In this document: positions 1 through 10,546 of the stretch, in pieces | Layout of the letters: every line of letters begins with the position of its first letter | Numbering within the stretch: position 1 is the first letter of the stretch | From: Maylandia zebra | Taxonomy: Eukaryota > Chordata > Actinopteri > Cichliformes > Cichlidae | Length of the DNA: 64,000 bases | Assembly (NCBI RefSeq): GCF_041146795.1 | Contig: NC_135176.1 | Span: 19,789,786 to 19,853,785, forward strand | Direction: 5' to 3' | Position numbers and translations under genes: made by a program | Notes under the pieces: generated by a model | The model's input: only the letters and a program-made list of their open reading frames with translations | Told to the model about the DNA's origin: nothing | Database searches by the model: none

Positions 1-179
1 GAATTCACCACAGGTACAAGCTGTAAGCTTGCTGCAGGCTAACTTATTTATCCTGCACAAAACTACCCAGTATTTTCATGCAATGTTTGAATAATGCAAA
101 GTTGGTATAAAAGTAAACATTTGTCAGAAATACAAATACTCAAGTAAAGTATGGATACCTGAAAATTCCACTTAAGGAC

Positions 180-655
180 GGTAATGAAGTATTTGTACTT
201 CATTAATTCCCACATTTGGTTTGGGATCATTGTCTTGTTGGAACAACCAACTGTGTCTATGTTTTAACCATCCATCTATGGATTTGAGGTGAAGTTGAAG
301 AATTTGCAGGTAGTCCTCCTCTCTTAGTTCAGTTTTTGCAATGTACCACCCAAACAGCCCCAGAGCATGATGCTACCACCACCATGCTTAACAGTTGGTA
401 CAGTGTTCTTGGGTCTGAAAGCCTAACGTTTACTCCTCCAAACATAACTCTTTCTGTTATGGCCAATCTGTACTTCATGTCCATAAAACCTTTTTCTAGG
501 CTTTTGGCTTGGTCATGTAGGCAGCTGGAAATTTCACTTGAGCTTGAAGGTGTCGATTTTGGAGCAGGGGCTTTTTTCTTAGTTAACAGCCACTGCCCAT
601 TGCGAGGTAAAACTCGCTTCACTGTGGACAGTGACCCTGGAGTTTCAGCAGTCAT
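180..655 (-). mobile_element. Degraded Tc1-like transposase relic
   Basis: Read on the minus strand, this stretch encodes broken pieces of a Tc1-type DDE transposase: a [13 protein letters not shown] block near 360-390 and a FQQDNDPK block near 205-240, in different frames and with stops between them. Those two blocks surround the second catalytic aspartate in Tc1 transposases. A 108-residue open frame at 329-655 is one surviving piece but is partly out of the transposase frame. It lies in the clint1 intron at the left edge of the window, antisense to the gene. I did not find terminal repeats, so the borders are approximate. It cannot make a functional enzyme. Confidence 0.75.
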
Positions 656-909
656 TTAACATTTATGCTGAACAATCATTTGACCCTGGAAAAACGGACT
701 GTCAAAGAAATCATTATAAGCCCAAAATTACTGTGATATTTGTGCCCTTGAGTGGATGTAAACTTTGGACTATACTTTTATGTAGACTTTTTTCTTTTTT
801 TGAGAATGTATATTTAGTAACACATTTTTAAAGAAGGATGCAGTAAAGGAGTGGAGCAGCTCCTGTCAATATGTTACAACTAAACGTACCTTTGCCGTCC
901 AATTGGCAG

Positions 910-3014
910 CTGCTGCATCATCCAATGGAAATGGAGAATTTGGGGACTGGAATGCCTTCTCTGCCAGTCCTCCAGCATCATCTAGTTCTGGTCCCTCCCA
1001 ACCTGTCGCTGACTTGTTTGGCAGCGTTCAGTCACCCACAGCCCCGACCTCCAGTACCACCTCTATTCCACCTTCTGCTGAGCTTTTGGACTTGATGAGT
1101 GGAGTTAACAATCAAATAACCAGTCCACATACAACACTTAGTGCCTCTCAGAGCCTGACGTTCTCTCTGGGAGGGGTGACACCCGGTGCTTCTGGTGGTT
1201 TACCCACCATGCCCCTCTCTCGTTCTCAACAGGTAGGTGCAGTAACAAGGTGGTCTCATTTTTCTCATGAAATAAAATAACTAAATAAATAAAAATTGGG
1301 GGAGGGCACTTCAGTTGAGAATGTACATTTTCAATTATTATACATATCACTATATTTATTTTTGTATTGTGTAAAGAAAACATTTTTATTTGTTTTTCAG
1401 AGTTTGGGAGCCATGTCATCTCAGCCACCCATAGGACAACAGCAGAAGGTTGGCGTTGGAGGTCAGGGAACATTAGGGTCAACCTGGTCTGACCCCTCTG
1501 TCAACATCAGCTTGGACTTCCTTTCAGCAGGCTTCAACCCCACTAAGACGCCACCCACACTCAACAATATCATCCAGCAGCAAGGTATGTGTGTATTACA
1601 CAGTATGAGGAAACAAATAAGGATTTTAATTGATGCACATTACAGATTTAGTGTAATGGCAAAGTCAAAAGACCTTTTGGATATTCAATACTGTAGAAAA
1701 GTTTAAGTAAAGTGAAGATGTTTTTAAATAATAATCCCCTGCATGAAGAGTTAATGTGCAATAAACAGAACGTTACAAAGTTGGTGTTCGTCCATAGACT
1801 TGCACTCATTTATTGAAAGTACTTGGCGTTCCAGAGAGGTTGCTCCTGTTGATGGTATGAAAGATGCATGTGGCTTTAAGGGTTAGAAATTGTCTGCATT
1901 CCTTTTAATGGCCAGCAGGGGTTGACTTTTAGTTCTAGAGCAGTCAATGGGAGGAAAAGCCCTCAGCTCCCTCACTCTGTGAGCTCAGTAAACCTAATTT
2001 CTGATGACTTTATGGGCTTAGTCGATAGTTTCGGTTCATCCAGAATAAAACATGAAGCCTCATGTAACTGTCTTATGTTGTTTGTCATTCTAAGAGTCAG
2101 AAAGGCAGTTTATCCCAGGTATGCTCATAGTCTAACAACTTACCAATCAAATTATTACTCAGATAGTGTAAGTCTTCAGTCAGATCCACGCTGTGCTCAT
2201 CCCATTTGGTGTAAAACACAAAGATGGCAACCATTGAAACGCTCAGCTCAAGGCTTCCTAACTGGGCTTCATTAACCTTTGAGTGACCTCACACTACTTT
2301 GATGCTGGCTGTTATTGTTCTGGATATCTTCAGGAATGTGTCATAGTTGCTTCTGTCTCCTCATTATCCCTGTGATACTGACAGCATGGCTCTGTGAGAC
2401 AAGGATCTGTTGCAGGTGTCATCCTTGTTGCTGAAAATAATTGTTACTCTGTATGTAGGGATGTTTAATTTTCTGCCAACTGCCCTAAGCTTTTGTGCTG
2501 TAATGTATATTGTTTAGAATGGGCCATCTAATGATCCAGTTATTAGATGTTATAATACTTTATAAGTTGTACACCAGAGAATATTGAGTAACTCTCCATA
2601 TGTGTCCATGTAGGCGTGCCTCCCGTCAACCTGTTGGCCCAGAACTTCGGAGGACTGAACCTCAGCTCTCCGCCCCATGCGGCATCAATAAGACCACCAG
2701 CTAATCCTATGATGGTAGGCAACCCCATGACAATGGGCATGCCTGCAACAATGACAACTGGCATGCCTGGCTCCCTGGCCACAGGTATGCCAGCTTCAAT
2801 GACCGCAGGTTTACAGGGTGGGATTCCTGTAAACCAAAGCATGATGGGAATGAACATGAACATGAATATGGGCATGTCTGCTCCAGTGATGATGGGCAGT
2901 ATGGCTGGAATGGGAGTTCCAGCAGTAGGGATGGGCCTACCACACTCCATCACCCCAGCTGTGGTCCCACCCAAACAAGATGCCTTTGCTAACTTTGGCA
3001 GTTTTGGGAAATAA
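910..3014 (+). CDS. clint1: Clathrin interactor 1 (epsinR), last three coding exons
   Basis: Three coding exons: 910-1232, 1401-1584 and 2614-3014 (TAA 3012-3014), each with AG/GT borders and compatible phases (1, 0, 1). The gene begins left of the window, so the N-terminal ENTH domain is absent here. Visible blocks match vertebrate CLINT1: EFGDWNAFSA, DLFGS, PLSRSQ, STWSDPSVNISLD, LNNIIQQQ, the methionine-rich run ending MMGMNMNMNMGMS, and the C-terminus PKQDAFANFGSFGK. CLINT1 is a monomeric adaptor binding clathrin, AP-1 and GGA proteins in trans-Golgi to endosome transport; this part is the disordered tail. The last exon carries a fish-expanded GMP repeat (about residues 35-65 of that exon), a local tandem duplication. 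The 5' border of the first listed exon, at a weak acceptor (908-909), is the least certain. Confidence 0.95.
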
Positions 3015-4910
3015 AGGTTTGTGTTTGTGTGCGTATGTGTGTGTTTGAGTGAGAGAGAGTTGTGTGCGGGTGTGCATGTCTGACTTGATGAGGGAGTGAA
3101 TTATGAAAGGACTGCTGTACTCGAAGACAACCTTGCATGAGTCTCTTTTTCTGCTTCTGCTTCCTTTGGTGAAGTAATCATTCGTCACCCCAGTCTGCTG
3201 ATACAGGGGGACGCAGGGGAAAGCACCCACTGGTGCTCCTCATCCAGCGGTAATTAGATGTATGAAATTCTCGGAAATGGAGAGAAGGTGTCATCACAAA
3301 GCCTCTAGTCATTACCTCCTTGTAGGGGGTAAAGTCTTCGTCTTTAACGGTTTCATATACAGTATTATTCACGGTGTATCTCTCTTCAGTACAGAAACAC
3401 TGCAAAATCCTTCCATCTGTATCTGCTCAGAGAAATTAATCACTGCAGTGGACTCCAATAAAAATGGCATTACTGCCTTAACTTTTTATACCTGTGAAAT
3501 CATGTTCTGTGTGGTTTCAACCAAATTCAGTAGCAGAATAGAATCTGTTCCATCATGCCAAGAGATACATTTTTCCTTCATCTCTTTCACACTGATGCTG
3601 TGTGAGCGCACTGCTAATCCTGCCTCAGTGACTTGAGAACCAGCCCAGATTTCAACAGGTTAAAGAAGCGAATATTACAGTGTTATGTAACAGAAGTTGT
3701 TTTAAAAAAACACAGACAATTTTTTTTCTTTTTTTTTTTTTTTTTCTTTTTTTTTGGACAGCTGCAGCAGTCTTTATTTTTTTTTTTTATTTCTTTGTGC
3801 ATCAGTACCTGCACTCGTCTGCAGAAGAGAGGCACTTGTACCTCTGGAGTGTAGACAATTCTTAATCTCGCCCATCAAAGGGTAGAAACCTGAACATGTT
3901 GAGGTACCACTTGATGCTTATACTTATTCTTGAGCCATATGAGCGTGGATTAATTGCTTTCATGTTTTTTCTCTTTTTATCAGGCTTGTAGCTTTTCTCT
4001 ATAATGGATGCTCAGTATGTGAATAACATGCCCTTCAAAAGACAACATAAACTAATATATCTACTGTAAAATACTCGGAGGAAATTTAAAGTTCATAACA
4101 GTCAGTTACTGTTAAAAGTGGCACTTGCCCTGTATTTATATTTTATTGTAGGTGCATCTGACATCTACAAGCCTCATTAAAAGGCTGTCAGTATTTTATT
4201 CAGAGTATTTTCCACTCCTATTTTCCCTTAGACCTCCTTGTGATTGTGTCATTTCTTTCTACATATTTCTGTTAGGTCTCTTCTGCTTTGCGTATGGACA
4301 CCATATATGTATTGATTGCGGGAAAGGGCGGGGCCAATATTTACAAAACTGAAAACACAATCTGCAACATTTTTGTTTGAGTGAGACAATGCTGAATTTT
4401 TTGAGACGGCTGCCTGGTACATTTATTTAGAAAGTATTTTTGTCAACTCACACTTCACTTGGGGGTCTCTTGGTTGCTAAGAAAAAATCTGGCCTCACCT
4501 TTTGATACTTCATCTGCTTAGTTATCATAAATGGTTATGGAAGGTTTGGGGATCTTGAGTGGAGTTTGTGTGAGGTGTGTGTGTGTGTGTGTGTGCGTGC
4601 GTGCGTGCGTGTAGTTTTCTGTTTGATGTGCAGACACAGCTCAGCAGAACCTCTTGTCATGTTTTTGAGGCACTGCACTCCAAAAGACCAAATCTTTATT
4701 TTGTTACTCTTAAAAGAATAACACCATAGCTATTAGTTTAATATTTTATTAGTTGTAATTTTATGTTCATATGGGAGAGCTACTGATGATGTAATTTAGT
4801 TAACTGAAATCATGATTTTATTTTTTTTTTCTCAGTACAGCTCATTTAATTTGATTGTACCCTATATTTTCTGTAATTCATTCAACAATAAATTAAATGA
4901 CAACATGAAC
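3015..4910 (+). other. clint1: clint1 3' UTR and downstream flank
   Basis: No coding exon is visible. The sequence is AT-rich, with poly-T tracts at 3721-3790 and AATAAA candidates, notably at 4887-4892, which I take as a likely distal polyadenylation signal; an earlier AATAAA lies near 3459. The exact 3' end cannot be fixed without transcript data. Confidence 0.55.
4574..4612. repeat. GT/GC dinucleotide microsatellite
   Basis: A short (GT)n run passes into (GTGC)n-type units. Simple repeat in the clint1 3' flank. Confidence 0.9.
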
Positions 4911-5439
4911 CGAGAGTTTCCTTCTTTGTGTACTTATTATAGGCTAGTTTCTCTTTGTCTTTTTAAAAACACATTTTTGGTATTTAGATTTGGTATCTAT
5001 GGGGGACATTGGTGAACTTGAGCAGTCTTCAGCAGTAGTTTTGTTTTTTCTTGAGCTTTTTATGTTTTGTTTTTGTTAAGCCAGTAAACACTACCATACC
5101 ATCTTTATTCATAAAGCACTTTAACATAAAACCAGAGTTGTTTTGTTTTGTTTTGTTGTTTTTTGTTTTTTTTAAAAAGGTCAAATTGAGTCAACCCCTT
5201 AAAAGACAGCCAAATGCTTTAGCAAATAAATGTGTCTTAAGAGGAGTTTTATGCTCAGAAAGAGAAGAGGCCTGCCTAACGTGCAAGGGCAGATCATTCT
5301 AAAACTTTGGAACACTGACCCATGAATCATTCAAGCATAAAAAGGCAACTAACTCAAGAAATGAACCAGTGTCTATGCATAGCAGACAGCTTAGCAAAGG
5401 ACAAGTGACAAAAAAATACTGACAATAACAGTTTGACAG
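4911..5439. other. AT-rich intergenic spacer
   Basis: No supported gene. Oligo-T and GTTTT tracts at 5140-5175. Confidence 0.6.
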
Positions 5440-6410
5440 ACATAGAATGTTTTGTTTTTTTTTTTGTTTTTTTTTGTTTGTTTGTTTTTTGCACCAACAA
5501 GGTGATTCCCAAAGAGCTAAAAACCAACAACTTGGCATACCTCAGTATGGTAAACGGTGAGTTCTTAAGATTTGAGGAAAAGTTGGGAACCAAAGAAATG
5601 TTGTGCTTAATAAAATCCAGTAAAAACCTCAGACAGAACCATATCCACAGAGATGGATTTCATTGATCTGTCTACTGTTCACTGAAGCCTCATCAGAAAT
5701 GGTTTCAGTGGTAAGTGAACTGGTTCTTACATAGTGCTATAAGAAAAGATTTTAATTCAATTCAATTTTATTTATATAGCGCCAAATCACAACAAAAGTC
5801 GCCTGAAGGCGTTATGGTGTGTTGAATCAAAATTTGAAATTTGATGTCCAAATCATCAATATGTACAGAGAAAGGAGGGAATTGAGGGAATTATGAACAC
5901 AGAAATGTACCATCAGATTTAGGTCCACCTAACAATCTGTAAAGCATCTGATTGGCAACAACTACATTTTTTTTTAACATGACTTTGATCTCAAACACTG
6001 TCCCTGCAGTAAAAGCATATCTGAATAGAAAAAAACATAATAGAGCAATATCAGTCATAAATTGGCCTCCCCAGAGCCCAGACCTCAACATTACTGAAAC
6101 GGTGTGGGATCGCATGGACAGAGAACAGAACAAAAGCCAGTCAACATCCAAAGAAGCGCTTTGAATTTCCTTCAAGAAGTTCGGAAAAGAGAGTTCAGTC
6201 TGTAACAAAGAATAAAGGTCGGTCCAAATATTCACTTTGAAGCTCATTAAAATTGTACAAACTCTGTTTTCCCCCCTTAAAACGGTATTTCCATGCATGT
6301 TAGCACATGTTGCAGTAATTCGTTACACCTGTTTCCAATTTTCCTGAAAATTAAATAAATAAAGGAATCAAGGGTCCCTCGAGACTCGAGACTTTTTCAT
6401 AGTTCTGTAC
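5440..6410 (+). mobile_element. Degraded Tc1-like transposon, copy A
   Basis: Plus-strand remnant of a teleost Tc1-like element. The block WPPQSPDLNITETVWDRMD at 6063-6120 is the third catalytic-residue region of a Tc1 transposase (usual form WPxQSPDLNPIE). Upstream, 5495-5550 and 5690-5850 match the left half of the same family, and the right end near 6230-6410 reads like the family terminus. A generic teleost repeat (5758-5810) interrupts it. Frameshifts and stops make it non-coding. The copy at 7660-8130 is the same family inverted, and 55310-55835 a third member. Confidence 0.75.
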
Positions 6411-6673
6411 ATTTCCAGACATGTTTGAAATAGTTTTTAACCTTATAACTTGCAGAATGGTGTAAAAGTAGCTATTTTTAATTATCGCATCATCTTTCTC
6501 TCTGTAAAACTCTTAAAACCCATTTTACAAACACATTAGCATTCAACGTTCAGATCTCGCGCTGCGTAACGTCCCCGTTTGGCAACTAACGGTTTTGAAT
6601 TCGTTCACACGCAATTAAAAACACGCACAACACACAGAGACTCTTCCAAAATAATCGCTACAACAGTCTCACA

Positions 6674-9600
6674 ATGGAAACCAACTCCAAAAGGATAAAA
6701 CAAGAGGAAGAAGAGGCTGAAGAAGGTAGTTCTAGACACCCGTGGCTAAGTGTCAGCCCGGGTCAAGAGACCTTTCGCGATTGTCCAGTCAAAAAAGAGG
6801 GACACCAGAGCGGGATCAGCGGGCCAACTACTCCCAGAAACAAGACCAGTTTGGCCTCAGTTGAAAAAGGTAAGTTACGAGAGAAAAAGTATCCACCTCC
6901 AAATGAGTATCAAAAATTATGACGGGGCTAGGTTAGAAAAGGTGGTGAACGAATGATCCCTTTTCAGGTAACAATGGGATGTTTCAGGGTTGTGGAGTTG
7001 GTGGATATTTGAAGGAGGAACCCGACCACTTCGCCCGAACCTCGCCCACACAGGGAGATGATATTCCGGCTGTCTGTTTTACCATCCAACCAACAGAGGA
7101 AGGTATCATACGTAGTAGCTGTTAACATAGCCTGCTAAATCGTATTTGTATTAAATAAACGTGTATGCAGGAGTGTTTTCAGGACTTTTTCAATGTGATG
7201 GACCAGCACAAGGTATTGCGTGTCTTCTTATGAATAAAAAAAAATGAATAACTGTTTTAAAAAGTAGTGAAACAAGTATTTATAACTTTTAAGTGAAAGT
7301 ATTACTAATACTACAAACAGTAATAATACAAGTACTAAGTAATAATACAAACTGTTTTAGTATCAGAATGTACTTGAACTATCTAAAGTAAAAGTACCAC
7401 CATTTATTATACAGACCCATGTCCATGATATTGTTGGATCATAATTATTGATCCATTAATGTAAATGTCACTTTAAGTATAGTGGTAGGTAGAATCTATA
7501 TTAACAACCCAACAAGGAATTAACCTCAATTATGATATACTAGGTGAAAAGTAACGGTATGTATGGAAGAATTTCAAGATCTTAACTTTTTAAGTGAAAA
7601 CAGGAATCATTTATGAAATCAAAATCACAAACTCCTGGCCTTTCTGCATGTTATTACAGTATGATGCAAAAGTCTTTAGTCATCCCTCATTTTTATTATA
7701 TTTTGCCAGAAAAAAGGAAATTAGGTGCAGCAATTTATTGAAACGTGCAGACATACATGGAACTACATAAGGGAAAAACTGAGTTTGTACAATTTCAGTG
7801 AGCTTAAAAGTCAATATTTGGTATGACCACCTTTATTCTGCAACACAGCCTGAACTCTCATAGCCAAGCTTTTCATATAATTTCTTTAAGTAGTCTTTGG
7901 GAATAGTTCAGGCATCTTGATGGACATCCAAAGGCCCTCTTTGGATGTTGGCTGCCTGTTTAGTTCTCTGTCAAATGATCCTACACTGCTTCAATAATAC
8001 TGACATCTGGGTGCTAGTGAACATCCAAAGCGGGTGTAGGGAGGCCAGTCCATCAATTAAAGTGTTTGACTGTGTGTTTTTCTATCCAGGTATGCTTTTA
8101 CTCTATTGGGAGTGTGTTTAAAGGTTAAAAAAAACATTCTAAAAATATTTATAAAAAATTCAAGAGAAAATTAACAAAAATTGCCAGTAATATAGTTACA
8201 CAACGTTTATGTCTCCCACAGACATAAAGCAAATGCAGACTGGCAGAGACGCAACTGGACACATTAAACGGCCACTGAATGCTTTCATGGTGTGGACTCG
8301 CATACACCGCAAGGTCCTGCAGAAAACCATGACAAGAGGCAGTTTTAAAAACATTAGCATTCAGCTCGGGTTGGAGTGGTCCAAGCTTAGCAAGGAACAG
8401 AAGGAGCCCTACTTTCAAGTGGCTCATAAACTGAAAAACATCCATAGTCACCAATTTCCTGGTATGAAGCAAAAACCCTAGACTACATGATTGTAAACAT
8501 TTATTGCAGAGTAAAAGTGGATCTGTTTTCCATTAACACTTGTCTTTGTTTCATCATGCCAGATTACGGGTATCAACCCAGAAAGAGGAAGCACAGAGAA
8601 TATTTCAACCCAGTGAAATACACAGGACAGGAAGCTACACAGCACAGGGGGGAGCACCAGTCTAGTTTTCCCCCCTTTTTCCCACAAGAAAAGACAACAC
8701 TGTGTTCAGTTCAGCCCACATGCCCGGTCCCCATCATATCTTCGGCACCCGCTGTCTCCTTCAAAGTGTACTATAATCCCTACTACCTACTACCTGTCCC
8801 CTATGTGTCCAGTCTGAGTTACCATATTGATTTAGCCAGGTAAAGAGAGAGCCACTTTCATGACACAGAAAACTCAGACTTTTAAGCACTACATAACTCA
8901 CGAACACATTAATCTTGCGGCAATACACCAACAGCATAAACGTCACAGAGAAGTCCAATTCAGTGACACCGTTTATTGAGTTGAGACCTCGGAGACACGT
9001 GGAAATCGTTAATCATGGCAGCAGGCCTGTCGATCAAAGCGACCATGCCGCTAACTCCTGTATCCTGAGTTATCAAAAAGTTCCCACAAATCGATCCTTA
9101 GATCATAAGCCAGTTTTTCTATGAGGCTGTAAATATGCTTTTTAATGTCGCTTAGTTGGATATTTTAACATGGCTGTCTATGGCCATCAACTTGCTTTTG
9201 GAAGCAACCCCTAGTTACCACTAAAGGAAATGCATTTTTTTGCCTTCATTTTTCAGCACTATAGGGTTTCGACTTGATTAAGTCTTATATCAGTCAGGAG
9301 TTCTTATGTCAGGCAATTTATTTATTTTTAATCAACATATTGTACATTAGTGTTACACCAAGCAGCCACAACAAAAGACGCACGGACAGATGAAGTTTGA
9401 TCCCTTGCATCTGTCTGAATGTAGTTTTGACATGTAGCAACTCCCCATAGCCCAACCTGATCAAGCACCCTCACCCAAACCAGTCACCACTTTTACCATC
9501 CTAGTAAGAGACAATGGTAGTGTGTGCAAAAGCTGCTCGCAAACAAGCTGCAGTTAGTGTTACTCATCCAGACACCCCAGGTCACCCAGCAGGTCCGTTA

Positions 9601-10030
9601 TCATTGCTCTGGACAGGTCAGGGCTCTTTGGGCAATAGATGGTGCATAAATGTAATATTAGAGCTTTAACAGAATGTAAAGATTCTCATAGTTGGCAGTT
9701 ACTGGACATTTTATTTCACTGTCACATTTTCTAATAATTACCTTTCCATGTCTTTATGTATGGCTTTTCTCTATATGTCCAAATCCAAGGAGCTCCATGG
9801 AAGAAGGGAGGGCTCACCACTGCATTCACCCGCAGACAGGCCAGATTGTTCCAGCCTCCCTCAGCGGGGAAACAGCGCAGCAGCCTAACAGCACTGAGAA
9901 AGTCCTCAGTGGTTCATTCACATTAGAGAGCCACACACAGCCCAGCATCCTCACCAATCAGCAGCTGTCTTCAAACAGAAACGAGGCGAACAAATCTGAG
10001 GGGGACATCGACGTGGTTGGACTGTTCTAG
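6674..10030 (+). CDS. sox30: SOX30-like HMG-box transcription factor
   Basis: Five exons: 6674-6869, 6968-7102, 8222-8461, 8563-8839 and 9790-10030. All introns are GT-AG and all phases join; 1089 nt, 362 aa. The ATG follows CTCACA. The HMG box (about residues 123-193) begins GHIKRPLNAFMVWTRIHR, contains ISIQLGLEWSKLS, and is followed by FPGDYGYQPRKRKHR, the SOX30 type of junction. SOX30 is a group H SOX protein that binds DNA by this box and acts mainly in male germ cells. Acidic N-terminus; serine- and proline-rich C-terminus ending DIDVVGLF. The protein is about half the length of human SOX30 and its flanks barely resemble it, so the family call rests on the box, the basic stretch and position beside clint1, as in mammals. 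The last exon is supported only by splice signals and frame. Confidence 0.85.
7660..8130 (-). mobile_element. Tc1-like transposon remnant, copy B
   Basis: Reverse-complement copy of the family at 5440-6410. The segment 7785-7830 is the inverse of 6205-6265, and 7900-8060 covers the WPPQSPDL region in antisense. It lies in sox30 intron 2, just upstream of the HMG-box exon. Not coding. Confidence 0.75.
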
Positions 10031-10392
10031 GAGATGTTCAGCACACACTGGCTGATTTGCATTTGAGCAAATCAAATATACATTTTTCGCATATTAATAG
10101 TTTATTCATTTTTATTCTACTTTTTGTTTAGCTGTTGTCATGTATTTAGAGCACTCCACAACACAAAAAGAAATTGTGCTTTTTTTTATTGCTACTGATG
10201 TAAACTAACAGCAGAAACACAGAATGAATGATGTTGACTGCACACATGCTTCAAACAGCAGTGTAATCTGCTGCAATTAGTAAATCAGCAATTCTTCTTG
10301 AAACATTTCATTATATACCTATTTCATTACATGAAAGCTCAATGTGCTTAACATAGAAGATAAAAACTACAATGTCTTAAGGCATTCCAAAT

Positions 10393-10398
10393 AATAAA
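10393..10398 (+). promoter_or_regulatory. sox30: Candidate polyadenylation signal of sox30
   Basis: AATAAA about 360 nt after the sox30 stop codon; the only good hexamer before the transposon at 10547. Confidence 0.5.
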
Positions 10399-10546
10399 AG
10401 TAAAACCACTTTACAAAAAAATAATCTTAACGGTCACACATAAACACACAGCTGTTATAATGGACCTCAGGTCAGGCAGCTTGTTCCAAGGAATGGGACC
10501 ACAATAACTGAAAGCCCTCTTGGCATACCTGGATGTGATTCTGGAA

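Noticed and set aside
2543-2974. 143-codon minus-strand ORF
   Set aside because: Antisense of the Met/Gly/Pro-rich last clint1 exon.
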